In this document: positions 1 through 13,100 of the stretch, piece after piece
Layout: every line of letters begins with the position of its first letter
How positions within the stretch are numbered: the stretch's first letter is position 1
The notes under the pieces: model-generated
Databases searched by the model: none
Told to the model about the DNA's origin: nothing
The model's input: the letters and a program-made list of their open reading frames with translations, nothing else
Source: Absidia repens
Taxonomy: Eukaryota; Mucoromycota; Mucoromycetes; Mucorales; Cunninghamellaceae
DNA: 64,000 nucleotides
Assembly (NCBI GenBank): GCA_002105175.1
Contig: MCGE01000004.1
Coordinates: 434,001-498,000 of the forward strand
Direction of reading: 5' to 3'
Position numbers and translations under genes: made by a program

Positions 1-336
1 TCACAACCAGGTGCAAATGTGTAAGTTTTTTTTTTTTTTTTTTAAAAAAAAAAAGAAAGGGAAAAAAAACAACCTCCTCTAACCCGTTTCTCCTGTATAT
101 ATTTATGCGGATGACAACCTTGTTATACTAGTACTTTACCTGCACAAACTTGGGTTCCTCCTTCAAGTTCCATTCTGCCTAGTGCCACTGGAAGTATTCC
201 TGTCTCAGCTTCTGCATCTTCTAACAGTAATCATAAAAATTCCGCCAATCAGCTTGCTCCAGTGACTGGATTCTCTCATTCAAATGATATGTGCTTCTTG
301 GCTATTGCCTTGATGTTGGTTGGCTGGATGTTCTAA
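1..336 (+). CDS. 3' end of a probable GPI-anchored secreted protein (partial)
   Basis: Only the last two exons are in the window. Exon 1-20 ends at a gtaagt donor; the last exon runs from about 132 (after ttatactag) to the TAA at 334-336. The joined reading is in phase and gives a tail rich in Ser, Pro, Thr and Asn. It ends in a short polar stretch and a hydrophobic C-terminus (CFLAIALMLVGWMF, then stop) with no cytoplasmic residues. That layout is typical of a GPI-attachment signal on a fungal cell-surface protein; the GPI call is inference. The catalytic or binding part lies upstream of the window, so no family can be named. A possible AATAAA lies near 485. Confidence 0.55.
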
Positions 337-1472
337 TGGACATCGCTTTTTTTACACTCTGAAGAATGGTCGGATCTTGGATTGGTATAGTAATAAATAA
401 CAAATAATAATAGTATCACTCAATAGTTGTTTTTTATTTTAAATATCAGAATCAATGACTGATCATGTATTACCTCTCCCATATAATAAAGACATTATTT
501 ATTTTTACCCTTTCCTCCAGACGAAGAAAAAAGCTCGCAGCTTAAGTACAAACTCCGCTTTCAATCACCCCTGAAAATGACGGACAGCGCTTAGATCATC
601 TAAAAAAAAAAAAAAGTGTGCCACACAATCAATGGCTGCTACAGATATTTATTTACTTGGTGATTATCATAAAAGGCGCTTTTCTTATAGAATTAAAATA
701 TAATAAAGGTTAAAAACGACTACAGTATACTGTGATACTGTACACATGTATTATCATATCATACAGAGCTGTAAGAATAAAATTACGGTATACTACACTG
801 AACGAAGAGAGATATTATACTTATACGTACTACTGTATATGGAAGCGGAAAAAAGAGCCAAGCATAAATTATCAGTAAATCAATGCTCAATACACAATAG
901 TTTTACATTTTTCTGGTATCAAAAAGTTTTATACGGTGTAAATAAATTTCCTACTTTATTTGGAAATATATGTAGGAGCATGTATGAATGGTGAGTAAAA
1001 AAAAAAGGTTGAGGAGCAATCTATGTGTAATCTAGCAGATGTGTAATAATAATAATCTAGGGCACCGCATTGGGCTTCTCGTTACTGAATGAATTTTATA
1101 TAAATAAAATCAAAATATCCAAGGAAGTAAAATTTCTTGACCTTTTCATATGTATGCTATTATATTATAATTGAGTATTACTGTTGCAGTCTATTGTATT
1201 CTTGCGACACACTGCTATAAGGATAGTAAAGAATCGTTATTTCCATTTAGAAAGTATGCAGTTACTTTCAGTGGTAATATATTAAATAAGTTCAGCTTTG
1301 TTAAACAGCTATCCACAGCAAAAGAGGGAAGGCATCTATCTACCTCGTATGAAAAATATGCGGCGTTTGAAAACAAAAACAAAAATTCGCTTGCGCGTCC
1401 TCTATCGTTTTTTTTTTTTGGGCAGTCGTTTTTTCTTTTTCTTTCTATATCTCATCAACAAAATATCGAAGA
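337..1472. other. Intergenic, no supported gene
   Basis: AT-rich DNA between the GPI-like gene and the proteasome gene. It contains short A runs and TACAGTA/ATACTGT-type inverted words near 720-800. An 82-codon open frame at 746-994 has low-complexity, unconserved-looking content and I do not support it. The last 100 bases (T-rich, 1408-1450) are probably the 5' UTR/promoter of the proteasome gene. Confidence 0.6.
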
Positions 1473-2523
1473 ATGGCTGATAGATATAGTTTCTCATTGA
1501 CAACCTTTTCTCCATCAGGAAAGCTTGTCCAAATTGAATACGCCTTGAATGCTGTCTCGCAAGGTGTGACCAGCGTTGGTATCAAAGGTAAGTAAGCTAT
1601 TACGGTCATCAAAAAGGTATTTGTTCTGACTGATTTTTATATCCTTGAATTGAATATAGCTAATAACGGTATCGTGATTGCTACCGAAAAGAAATCAGCC
1701 TCTAGTTTGGTGGATGATTCGACTCTGGAAAAGGTTGTGATGATATCTGCTAACATCGGTATGATCTATTCAGGAATGGGACCTGATTTCCGTGTTTTGG
1801 TGGCCAAAGCTCGAAAGGCTGCGCAAGAATACAAACGCGTTTACATGGAAGAACCTCCTACTCGTATCCTTGTCCAAGAAGTAGCCGGTGTGATGCAAGA
1901 ATATACTCAAAGCGGGTAATACAACAATTACAACAGACAAGGGGAACAGTATGCACTTACATAAGCTATCGTCTTTTTTCTTACTTATAGTGGTGTTCGT
2001 CCATTTGGCGTGTCTCTTTTGATTGCAGGCTACGATGAAGTAGATGGACCTACCTTATATCAAGTGGATCCTTCTGGTTCGTATTGGGCTTGGAAAGCTA
2101 GTGCTATCGGAAAAAATATGATCAATGCAAAAACCTTTTTGGAAAAACGGTAAAGGAATAGATACACAGTCTGTGAAGGCAATGTGATTTATTGATGACG
2201 ATTCTTGTTATTTTCTTAACAGATACAACGAAGAAATGGAATTGGAAGATGCGGTACATACAGCTATCTTGACGGTAAGTCGAGGAAAAACAAAAACCAG
2301 CCTACTATCAAATAATTTGATTCGATTAACCCTTTCGTTGGTTTTGTTAAATATATCGTAGCTCAAGGAAGGATTCGAGGGGCAAATGACCGAAAATAGT
2401 TTAGAAATTGGGATTATTGGTGAAGACACAGTGGGCGTACACGGTGGTGAAAGAAAATCAATGCCTTTATTCCGGAAATTGTCTTTGAACGAAGTACGTG
2501 ATTATTTGGCGAACATTGCTTGA
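1473..2523 (+). CDS. PRE8: 20S proteasome subunit alpha-2
   Basis: Five exons (1473-1587, 1660-1915, 1991-2149, 2223-2274, 2362-2523) join in phase to 247 codons. The protein starts [20 protein letters not shown] and has the alpha-subunit N-terminal signature ([14 protein letters not shown]). It also has the family-specific block [19 protein letters not shown] and ends [10 protein letters not shown], matching PSMA2/Pre8 almost residue by residue. Alpha subunits are non-catalytic: they form the outer heptameric rings of the 20S core and gate substrate entry. Length is normal for the family (about 234-250). An AATAAA at 2542-2547 lies just after the stop. The start is fixed by the conserved N-terminus; splice sites are all GT-AG. 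Confidence 0.96.
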
Positions 2524-2842
2524 AATTGATTATCATGATTGAATAAAATTTGAAAAAACAAACAAATGTCTGTCTGTACCTGTCTCTCTTCTATTTGTGG
2601 TTTTTGTTATTCATATGTATGTGGAAAAGGCAGGTGGCGGTGGTGATTGTCACGTTATGATATTTTTTGGAAGCATGAAAAAAGCGTTGTGGGTTTGTTG
2701 CATAATTATGGTCAAAGGTAAACATTTGAACTCCCTTTTTTATCTTTTATCTTTTTCTTTATTTTCTCATTCTTTCTTCTTCTTTATAACAAGTTATTCT
2801 TATTGATATTGATATTTCTGGTGCTATTGTTTTGTTTGTAGT
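2524..2842. other. Intergenic spacer
   Basis: About 320 bases between the proteasome gene and the RasGEF gene, same orientation. It contains the proteasome poly(A) signal (2542-2547) and T-rich DNA. A 69-codon frame at 2597-2806 looks like a chance opening. An AG at 2839-2841 just before the next ATG would also fit a spliced 5' UTR. Confidence 0.5.
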
Positions 2843-5800
2843 ATGGGGTTATCACAGCGTTTGATGGTACTAATCGCCAATACTATACGATACACAACTC
2901 GTGCAACCAGACCGACAAAGACATACTCTACTACAAAACGACAAGCATCGGCTTCAATAAGATCGCCACAATCAGCCCCAACCAGCTCATTGTACCTTGA
3001 CACCAGGAACGATGATGACGACCATGAGTTTCATCAACTCTCCACAACTGCGATACTTCCACAGGTAAAAAAATAAAACAGGTCAATATCAACTCCCTAG
3101 TTTCATATTTATTTATTCTTCCTCATTTCGTCACTCTCTTTCTTTCTGTCTTTTCTATTTTTATTTTTATTTTATAGGAAACCATAGTTATTGCAGTTAT
3201 CGGACAAAGTCATATTGATAAGTCAAGTCTTATTCATTGTGGATTCTCATCAACCGTTGCACAACAAGATATTAAGAACACACCAAGTGTCAATACTGGT
3301 AATTAGGGAAAAGTAGTGCGACTGAAAAAAAAAGATTGTTATTGTTGATTTTTCTTTTGTTTGTTTCTCTCAACAATACTTTATTTAGACATTCGACAAC
3401 ATTCTGTCATGCTGAACCTCAAAAACGAGACAAGTCTACGCCATATCATGTTCTTGGAATTGGATCACGATCTCGAGGTATTAAAAACAAAAACAATAAC
3501 AAATGTTATCATTGGTATCTAATATCATACTAACTCCTTTTTTTTTTTTTTGACTTTAGAATCACGATTTGACAACAATATCAGTTCATGCTGCATTGAT
3601 ATGTTATGATGTCACACAAAGGCAATCAATAAATGGTGTACCTGATCTTTTGAGTAAGTCTTTCGATATTATTTATAATGAAAATTCATACCAATTAATA
3701 CTGATTTTTTCTCTTCTCTTTCTGTATTTCATAGATTATTATCATTCTCGACGTCTTCCTGTTTCGTTACTAGGAATTAAACCAGATCTCACAGCAACCC
3801 GACTATTGGATTTTACACTAGGGGAACAACTGGCATATCAACATAGTGTCCCTTTTTATGAAATGGTTACGGACAATTCCTTTGATATTCAACACGTGTT
3901 TATGAAGCTGATTCACCAATGCGCCAATTCGCCTCAAGATACTACAACATCATCTGCGAATACAGACAATAACAGCAACAATAGTATACACATCGCGCGT
4001 GCGAATTCTCCTGAATCTTTTCATCTTGTACATCCTCTTGGTCAACAAAAGCGCCGTTGAAAACCTCTAATAATGATGCCAATACTCGAAGTATTTTTGG
4101 TGCTACCATTGAGGCAGTCGACTTTCAACACCCGATCGAAAGCAACAATCGTTACCACCATCATCGCCAACACCAAGCAATCATGACTACAGCAACATTC
4201 TTGTCCTCTTCTCCTCCTATTATTGATACAATTCCTGTTCCTGCTTCTGAATTACCCACTCCCTGCAACGAATATCAAACATTCATGGGATTTGCCTATG
4301 TCCCGAAACCAGCAACACATGATTCTCACCAAGTACACCATGACTATACACCATCCTCATCAATGCTTCCTTTAGCAAGTAATGTTTCGACCGATGATTT
4401 CTCTAACCACCGAAGGCGATCGAAAGATAGCTGGTAAATAACATACAAATGGAAAGATGACTTTATATATATATATATATTAACGAGCCTTCTTTTTGCT
4501 TCAACTTAGTGAATCATTTGGCCATGGATTGAACGTGGACGACATCATTGATCGATTGGTTTCTCCCGAATTAGGTCATGCAGGTACATGAATATGCTAT
4601 GATAACAGAATATAATACAGCTTACAAACGAAGTATTTTTGCTTTTTAGATGAACAAATGGTCCCTATCTTCATCATTTTCTTTCGCAAATTCATGACTC
4701 CATTCGAACTAGTCCAGGGATTGATAAAACGGTATGGCATACAATTTTAAAATACTTATATATGATTAACAATTAGTGATCAATGGCTAATAAATATGCT
4801 TTATATTAGATTCGAGGACCACATGTGTATGTCAGTATTACCAACTTCTCAGCAACAAAGGTAAGTATGCTTCTACATTATGTCTTGAGTATTTAGTTCA
4901 TACCAATTATGACGCTCATATTTTCTTTTATTAGAATTCTATCGATGCTTGTCTCTTGGATGACTGATTATTGGTGTGATTTTTATCATTGGCAAGCCCG
5001 GTATCAGTTGAACCTCTTCCTTGGACGACTTTCAGTAACAATGAATTTATCGGACAAAACTTCAACATCAACGACATTACCAACAACACATTCATTGAAG
5101 CACATATTAGACAAATTACACAATCTCCTTATACAACCAGTATCTGATTACGACCCTGATAGTACCTGGGGAAGAAAAGACGACGATGATATGCTGTCAA
5201 AAATCAACCTTGACAAAAACAAATATACCCGGGCCTCCTTATCCTATTCTGACGCGAGTCATTTATCTCACACAAATCACACCATTGACCATGAACAACA
5301 CGTACAGTATACGGCTTTATCATCATCATCAATACCATATCATCCTCTTTCTTCGGCATCAAGCTCAACCTTATCATATACATCAACCACTCAGCAAAGT
5401 TCACCTGTGATTCCTGAATCTCTTTCGCCGTCAACAGCAGCGACATACTCATCACCGACTCTAAAACACAAGGATTGCCCAACCATCTCACCTTCAACAC
5501 TACCACTCTTCGGATCCGACTCTACCCCGAGCCCAGTTCACCATGAGAATCGACATACTCCTATCAATTGGAAGCAATCGACAAATATCAGCACTCAGTT
5601 AAAAGACCCAACACCGAAAACAATATCAGCACTCCCATCGCATACAACCATGAATCAACCTGAATTTTCGGGTGGGACCATTGGACTTGATTATTTATTC
5701 TCAAAATCTTCAACACCTTCACCGCTGACATCCAACGTAAACCCAGTCAAAAATCGTCAGTATATTCATCAACGGTGTGAACAAACAATGCAACATTCCT

Positions 5801-7258
5801 CCTCTTCCTCATCATCATCATTATCAATAACTTCTCTGTGCTCTCTAACACCTGGTATATTCAGAATGTCAACGCCGCCACCACCATTATCGTTATCATC
5901 TCGCCCGATGGCGCGAAAATCTGATTCTACTGCTCTTTTAGATCGAAAATGTCGAAACAACAACAAAACAGGCCTTCTGCATAAATGTCGCCTCAACACA
6001 CTCATTTCTTCTCGTCCAAACGTCTCCTTCTCCTCTTCAACTTGCACAGACACCAGCATACCATCCTCTATTCACCGCAGACCACCATCCTTCGAAACCA
6101 ACACCAAGATTTTGCTTTCCTTATCGATGCATGAAATGGCTGATCAATTGACGTGGATTGAAGCAGAACTTTTTGGAAAAATTAAGGTAAAAATAGCAAA
6201 AGCAATACAGAAGGGTGAATTGAAGCATCAAGAAATTCTCACAACTATCCCCTTTTTTTTTCTTTTTGGTTGGCTTAGTCAAGGGAATTTGTGCGCTTGA
6301 TATGGGCTAACCATGACATAAAATCAGTCCAACAAAAACAACAGCAAGAACAAATGAACTCTATGACCTCAGAGTCTTCCTCAGAAGTAGTGGATCAACA
6401 GTCAGACAAATGTGACGCCATGATGGCTAAAAGTGGGTTACAGGCTTCTATTTCCCATTTCAACTATATCTCAGCCTGGGTCATTAGCATGGTTGTCACA
6501 CAGCCCAAATTGGCAAAACGGGTGGCCTTATTAGAAAAATTCATGATGATTGCGGTGGTAAGAAATAACATGGGCAAGAAAATAAAAGGGGAAAAAAATT
6601 AAGTGATTTCTGATTTCTGATTTTTTTTATCTAGACATTGCGGAACCTCAATAACTACAATACACTGATGGCTGTTCTTGCCGGAATCAACAACGCTGCC
6701 ATTTTACGCTTGAAGCAAACACAAGAACTCATCAAGAAGAAGAAAATATATAAACGGTTTCAAAGCTTGGAGAAGCTGATGAGCTCTGACAGGTAAGCTA
6801 CATGTTACTATTGCCAAAAAAGAACAAAGCTATAACATTCCCCCCCCCCCTCTTCTCTTTCTGATTTATATGTGTAGGTCGTATTTCTCATATCGATTAG
6901 CTCTCAAAGCATCTACCACATGCCCTTCTATACCTTATTTGTAAGTTGGAGGGGTTTTTTTTTTTGAGTCTTCCAATATTGATTGCTTATAATTTTGTGG
7001 ATTTTATTAGAGGGATCCATAGTCAAGATTTGATCGCATTAGCTGAAGCCAACAAAGACGTCAAAACAGACGGAACCGTACATTGGGAAAAGTTTCAATT
7101 GATGGGTGAAAGTATAATGATGATTATGAAGCTACAAAATTCAAAACACAAGGTGACGCCTGATCAAATGATTCTGACTTGGCTGGCTGACTTTAGTATA
7201 CTGACCGAAGAAGTAAGTCCAACCCAAAAGATGATAGGCTGAAACATCCATCTCACCC

Positions 7259-7316
<58 letters not shown>

Positions 7317-7406
7317 CAGGAACAATACCAACAGTCAATGCAAATTGAACCTCGGTTAAAAACGACAAGTACGAATCATCTACGTGGATTCTGGTCAATT
7401 ATATAG
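2843..7406 (+). CDS. Ras guanine-nucleotide exchange factor with N-terminal pseudo-GTPase-like domain
   Basis: Fifteen exons give about 1134 residues. Residues about 75-225 resemble a small GTPase: a P-loop-like GQSHIDKSS (83-91), LICYDVTQ in the beta-4 position and LLGIKPDL in the NKxD position (187-194). The key residues are altered: Asp replaces the last P-loop Gly, Ile replaces Asn of NKxD, and no DxxG is seen. Residues about 386-480 fit the RasGEF N-terminal (REM) module (LNVDDIIDRLV, VPIFIIFFRKFMTPFEL). A long Ser/Thr-rich linker follows. The CDC25 catalytic domain fills about 845-1134, with HFNYISAWV, RNLNNYNTLMAVLAGINNAA and PSIPYLGIHSQDL. It probably activates Ras-type GTPases. The junction at 3984-4051 is uncertain: a 68-nt intron (gtatac...aag), a 53-nt alternative from 3999, or a frameshift. 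The start ATG could be preceded by another exon. Confidence 0.88.
7263..7312. repeat. 50-nt T homopolymer inside the last RasGEF intron
   Basis: An uninterrupted run of about 50 T lies directly before the CCCCAG acceptor at 7319 and acts as an extreme polypyrimidine tract. Its true length may be uncertain in the assembly. Confidence 0.9.
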
Positions 7407-7601
7407 TTTACACCCCCCCCATTCACTCATTTTAGTTATAGTCCCAAATATATAGTAGATTCCCCGCCTCTTTCATATTATCATCCCATGTTCTATTCTA
7501 TGTATATTGAACCTCTATCTCCTTACACATCCTATACGTTTACATTCCATGTTTATACAAATTTACAACCATCCATATATACCATATTTATACATACCCT
7601 A

Positions 7602-7632
<31 letters not shown>

Positions 7633-8079
7633 TTTAAAGAAACAAAACAAAATTATTCTGTATTTCATAAATAAAAATCTATTATCGTATTATATTACAT
7701 TCATTGCCTATATGGAATTATTCATTTTAGTTTGTTTTAGCCAAAGCGAATAACATAAGGGAAAAAAGAAAACCGATATGATATATAATAAAAGAAGACG
7801 ATATACAGTATGTATGATAACAGAAGCAAAATATTTTATTGGACGAAAAAAGGGACATGTATAATTTCTAAATTGGCATGTGCTGTGTATATATGTTTGT
7901 GATAGGATAACTATACTAAACAATGGCAATTATGAAAATCAAATGACTAATACTATAATAAGATAAGCGAGGAAGAGACACTATATATCATTAACCTATT
8001 GTTGACTGTATAATTTGGAAAGAAGTGATGGGAGGCGATCCCACGTTGAATCCTAAAAGAAGGTATATCAAGTGAACTT
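7407..8079. other. Convergent intergenic region, no gene
   Basis: Tail-to-tail gap between the RasGEF gene and the YIPF-like gene. It contains AT dinucleotide tracts (about 7600-7622) and AATAAA near 7668, consistent with 3' UTR/termination sequence. No copy of the window's dispersed repeat is present here. Confidence 0.6.
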
Positions 8080-9387
8080 CTAGATTTCAGAAGGTAGAGA
8101 AGGGGAAGTATAACTATAACTATAAAACGCCATCTTGAGGACTAAAGCAAAGAGAGCATGGGCACCAAGAATGACAAAAAGAATGATCCGGGATGTTTTG
8201 GCGTCTGTTCGTGATATTATTGAATACAGATTCTTGGTCAAGAAGTAGCCTTAGAAAGTAACAAAAGAGAGAGAGAGAGAGAGAGAGAAGTAAGTGTGGA
8301 TATTCTTGAAAGGGCATGTTAACCTTTTATTTTTTACCTGTCAGAGAAAAAGCAATACCAACAAAAATCCAGCGCGCAATATCGTAAGGAATAACACACA
8401 AGACCTAGAAAGAGTTAGACAAAGAGAAATCATTAGTACAGCCAGCCCACGTTCTTGCTCTTCATTCATTCATTTACCGAGACAGGCACCCAGATTGTCA
8501 AGCTATAACCATAATAGTTGATAATTTCCAGTAAAGAAGGTTGACAGCCAAAATACTTAGTAGAAGCCCAGACCAAGACCGGACACAAAAATGCATACAT
8601 ATACACCACAAACACTGCATAACTTAATTGACGAAAATCGTATAAATGCTCGACGCACGCCATGTAAGCTGCCAAGGATCCTGCCAATGATGAGCATACA
8701 AAAACCGCGAAGACAACTGTGGTGGGGATCCAAAATGGGCCGTACAAATCAGGTCGATGATTCAACGTGTCTTCTGCAAAATCGCCTACAGGGTAAATCG
8801 ATTTCAAGCACCGTTCTACTACCTACATGCCAAGCAATGTACATTATTAATCAGCGCTAATATGTCGCGACAAACACCATTTTGAGGGTGGTTTGATTAC
8901 CTGAGAAGTATCCACATCAAAATATCCAGTATAATAATCCACAGACCAAATGGGCTTGTTCGCTTGACTAGTATTTGATTGAGGTTCCGCGCTATAAAAG
9001 TTGGAGGGCGTGTTGGAAGTTGGAGGCGGAGGCACTACAATTAAACATATGTTGATATAAGAGTGATATTCACCATGTACTATTTCTCTTTTCAAATAAC
9101 TAACCTCCCATGGCTTTGTTGGTATCATTGGTAAAGTCTAAATGAGAGCAATGATTAGTATCTTTGAATGTTTTACCGAGTCGTGAGGTATGAACTTTTT
9201 ACCTTGAAATTCTAATCCATCGCTTTCTATAGTTGTTGGCTAATCACAAAAGAATAATATGTCAAAACTAAGGTCAGTAAAAGAAAAGGAGATCAAAACA
9301 AGTCCAAGAGTATAAACTTACTTGATTGTAGCCATCCCCAGCTTCTTCCATGTCAACAAGGACATTATATTGGTTTTTACTTGACAT
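8080..9387 (-). CDS. YIPF1/YIPF2-like Golgi membrane protein (Yip1 family)
   Basis: Seven exons on the minus strand (start ATG at 9387-9385, stop at 8082-8080) join to 283 residues. The N-terminal ~120 residues are polar and Pro/Asn-rich (PPPPTSNTPSNF). Then comes the Yip1 domain, with the family signature HRPDLYGPFWIPTTVVFAVF and several hydrophobic segments separated by short loops (SYAVFVVYMYAFLCPVLVW, IINYYGYSLTIWVPVS, WIFVGIAFSLTGYF, IILFVILGAHALFALVLK). DLYGPFWI is characteristic of the YIPF1/2 branch, which sits in Golgi/endosomal membranes and binds Rab GTPases. Length is close to the family's usual ~300. Introns are all GT-AG. Confidence 0.88.
8265..8288. repeat. (GA)n microsatellite in an intron
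   Basis: About 24 bases of alternating G and A within the intron between the last two exons of the YIPF-like gene (on that gene's strand, a CT-rich stretch). Confidence 0.85.
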
Positions 9388-9654
9388 TACGGTATATGGA
9401 AAAGAAAAAAAAATTGATTCCAGTGCACCCACCACATTTTTCTTTTTATATATTTCATATCCCGCCAGCCTGAGCCTGGCCAGGCCTGGATCGCGGTCTA
9501 CATTTTTTTTGGCTTGTAACTCTGGATGAATGAGAAGAAAAATGAATATTACGCATTTCATGACAGTTGTTACTATTTATACTTAAAGTTTGATCAGGAC
9601 GACGATCAAATCATAAAACTGAGTACAACTGCTAGTATGACGTATTGGTGGTTC

Positions 9655-9700
<46 letters not shown>

Positions 9701-10187
9701 TAAACTGGAATCAGCGAGAAGCGCACTTTGAAAATCTATTGAACTATAAACTGTATTTTTTACTATAATTTCTCTTACTTCTTTCTCTCTCTTTCTTTTT
9801 CTCTCTTATTTCCTTTTTTTCCTTTTTTTTTTTTTAAATTCTATTTTTATTTATTTATTCGATTCTTTATTTCGTGCTAATCCTTGTCCTTTCTTTTTGT
9901 GACATTTACAAGGTAAAACAAAACAAAACAGCAAAGCTACACGTTAGTGGAATTGCTATTCTCTAAGGCATACGTGGAGTATGATATGTAGCGTATCAAA
10001 TGTCCAACAATTAATCGTCTTTTCTTTCTTTCTTTCTTCTGGACCCACGAATATAAAATAAAGTCTCCACTACTACCTCTATTACTGGCGCCGTCAACTC
10101 AAATATAAGAACACACTGCTATTACGCCTTTCCTCGCTTTTTTGGACTTTTTTATTCTCACACTTTTTACCTTTTTTTTGATCTCCT
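9388..10187. promoter_or_regulatory. Divergent intergenic region (YIPF-like / IDE-like)
   Basis: The 800-bp head-to-head spacer must hold both promoters. It contains a GC-rich patch (9460-9510, GCCAGCCTGAGCCTGGCCAG), an uninterrupted T tract of about 41 bases (9659-9699) and further pyrimidine tracts up to 10180. No gene is supported. Confidence 0.5.
9659..9699. repeat. Poly-T tract of about 41 bases
   Basis: Uninterrupted T run within the divergent promoter region; long dA:dT tracts tend to exclude nucleosomes. Confidence 0.9.
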
Positions 10188-13100
10188 ATGCCATCTACTG
10201 AAACTTCAACTGATTGGAAACTATCAACTTCAGGCTCTCATTGGATCTATACTCGACCTTTGGAAAAGTCAGACAATGATGATCGCGATTACCGTTTGAT
10301 AAAGCTGGCGAACAATGACCTGCAAGTTTTATTGGTACACGACAAGGACACTGACAAGTCAAGCGCTGCTTTAGATGTTCACGTTGGTCATCTAAGTGAT
10401 CCGGTAAGTCAACTCCCTTCCTCCAAAAAAAAAAAAAGAGTGTATATACATAGAAAACATCATGAATGTGTGTGACCTCAAACGTACCACAATTACCGAG
10501 GAATTCGGGAAAAAAATATGAACACAGCAAGTACTAACGCACACCATTATAAATTTGGAACATCATTATGCATCGTAGGTTGATTTACAAGGTCTCGCTC
10601 ACTTTTGCGAACATTTGTTATTTATGGGCACTGAAAAATATCCAAAAGAAAATGATTACAACCAATACTTATCGGAACATTCAGGCTTCTCCAATGCCTT
10701 TACTGGGGTCGAAGATACCAACTATTATTTTGAAGTCGGTCATGAATATTTGGAAGGCGCTTTGGATCGGTTTGCGCAATTCTTCATCAGTCCTTTATTC
10801 TCGGATACGTGTACCGAACGTGAACTAAAGGCTGTGGATTCAGGTAAATTCAACGAATACTCCCTCACAAAAAAAGAAAAAAAAAAACGGCATCTCACCT
10901 AATCACTTTCTTTACTTTTTTACATATTAGAACACAAGAAGAACCGACAACAAGATAGCTGGCGTATGTTTCAATTGGAAAAATCACTCAGTAACCCTGA
11001 CCACCCTTACTGTCACTTTGGCACTGGTAATTTGGAAACACTTAGCGCACAGCCTAAACAGCTTGGTATGGATATCCGTGATGAACTATTGAAATTCCAT
11101 GATGATTATTATTCCGCTAATATTATGAAGCTTTGTATTTTCGGCCGAGGTAATATACATTGGGAAAAAAGAGGGAGGCTAGTGAGTCCTGTTATTTAAT
11201 GCAACTACTTTGTATTAGAATCTTTGGATACTTTGACTGATTGGGCCGTGGACAAATTCAAGGATGTCCGAAACAAGGATATTGAACCTCCCAGCTTCGA
11301 TGGCCATCCGCTGACTGAAAAGGAACTCAAGGTAAGGAAAATAATATCAGATTTAGAAAATGAAAAAAGAACAAACTCTTATTCCGATATTTTTTGCAAT
11401 TTAGAAACAAATCTTTATCAAGCCTGTCAAGGATGTCCGCTCTTTGGAAATGACCTTCCCTTTCCCTGATCAACGTCCTTTATATGAAGTTCAGGTAAGG
11501 TTACATTACTGAAGTTGAATTTCAAAACGAGGACAGTTAGCTAAACAAGAGATACTGCATTTTATTCATTTATTTAGCCTGGACGCTATATCTCCCATTT
11601 GATTGGCCACGAAGGAAAAGGATCTATTTTATCATTGCTCAAGAAACATCGTTGGGCGAACTATTTGCAAGTGGGTACTATTCATGGTGGTATCGGTTTT
11701 GAATTCCTTCGTATCAGTGTTGACTTGACCGAAGAAGGTTTAGGTTAGTAGTAAAAAAAAAAAAAGGGAAAACGTATATCATGTTGACTAAAATGCTGAA
11801 CTAATATATATATATATATGAAATAGCAAATTACGAAAAGGTCATCTTGGTCATTTTTAAGTATATCGATCTCCTCAAGAAACATGGTGTACGTGAATCG
11901 ACCTTCCGTGAAGTTCAATCTTTGGCATCTTTGGCATTCCGGTTTAAAGAGAAGTACCCTCCATCTCAATACACCTCACGCCTTGCTGGATTGATGCAAC
12001 ACAACTACCCTTCTGAATATGTTCTCAGTGGCCCTAGTTTGATTCGCGATTATAATCCAAAGCTTATCCAAGAAAACCTTGACTGGCTTAGCCCTGACAA
12101 TTTCCGCATTATGTTGGCAAGCCAAACTCCTCCAAAGGGTATCTCCTTCACCAAGCGTGAAAAATGGTATGACACCGAATATGAAGTGGTAGATTTTAAT
12201 GGGTCATTGATCGACGTAAGTTTATTTATGAATATGAATGGATTACAAAATATTTGGGGAATAACATATTAATACATTTACCCATACTCTATTTAAAAAT
12301 TCTAGACCTTGAAAAACCTTGAAGTTGATTCGGAACTCCAATTACCTGATGCCAATGCCTTTGTCCCTACCAATTTCGAAACCAACAAGAAGGACGTCAA
12401 ACAGCCCATCAAGAAACCAGAACTCATTGAAAACAACTCCCGTCTTCGATTATGGCACAAGAAAGATGACACTTTCTGGGTACCAAGGGCGAATGTCTGG
12501 ATTTTGTTTAGAAGTCCGTTGGCTTATGCGACGCCCTCCAACTGTGTGAAGACAAGGTAAACTACCATTTTATGTAAGCAAACGAGGTACTGGATCTTAA
12601 TGAACTGACTCCTTTTTTTGTTTTTATGTTAGACTATTTACTGATATATTGAAGGACTCCCTGAATGAATATGCTTATGATGCCGAAGTAGCTGGTCTAT
12701 GCTATAATATCGAAAACCAATTGGAAGGAATGCTTGTAAGATAAAAAAAAGAAGAACCTCAATAGTAGTATTAGATTTAATATTTATATTTATCCATATT
12801 TATGTAGCTTGCAATCGGTGGTTATAACGACAAATTGGCCGTTCTTTTGGAAAAAGTTATCAAGAAAATGCGGGATATTGAAATTAATGGTGAACGATTC
12901 AAGTTACTCAAGGATCAGCTTCGTCGCTCGTACAAGAATTTCTCTTTGGAACCTCCTTATCAACATGCCCTTTACTACCTGTCTTACTTTACGCAAGATA
13001 AGATGTGGACCACTGCAGAAAAACTCAAAGAACTGGACAGCATCACTGCGGAGGACATTCAAGCCTTTTATCCAACCATTCTATCCCATCTCCATTTGGA

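Noticed and set aside
5204..6059. Minus-strand frames of about 100 codons opposite the RasGEF linker
   Set aside because: They are shadows of Ser-rich codons in the real plus-strand exon.
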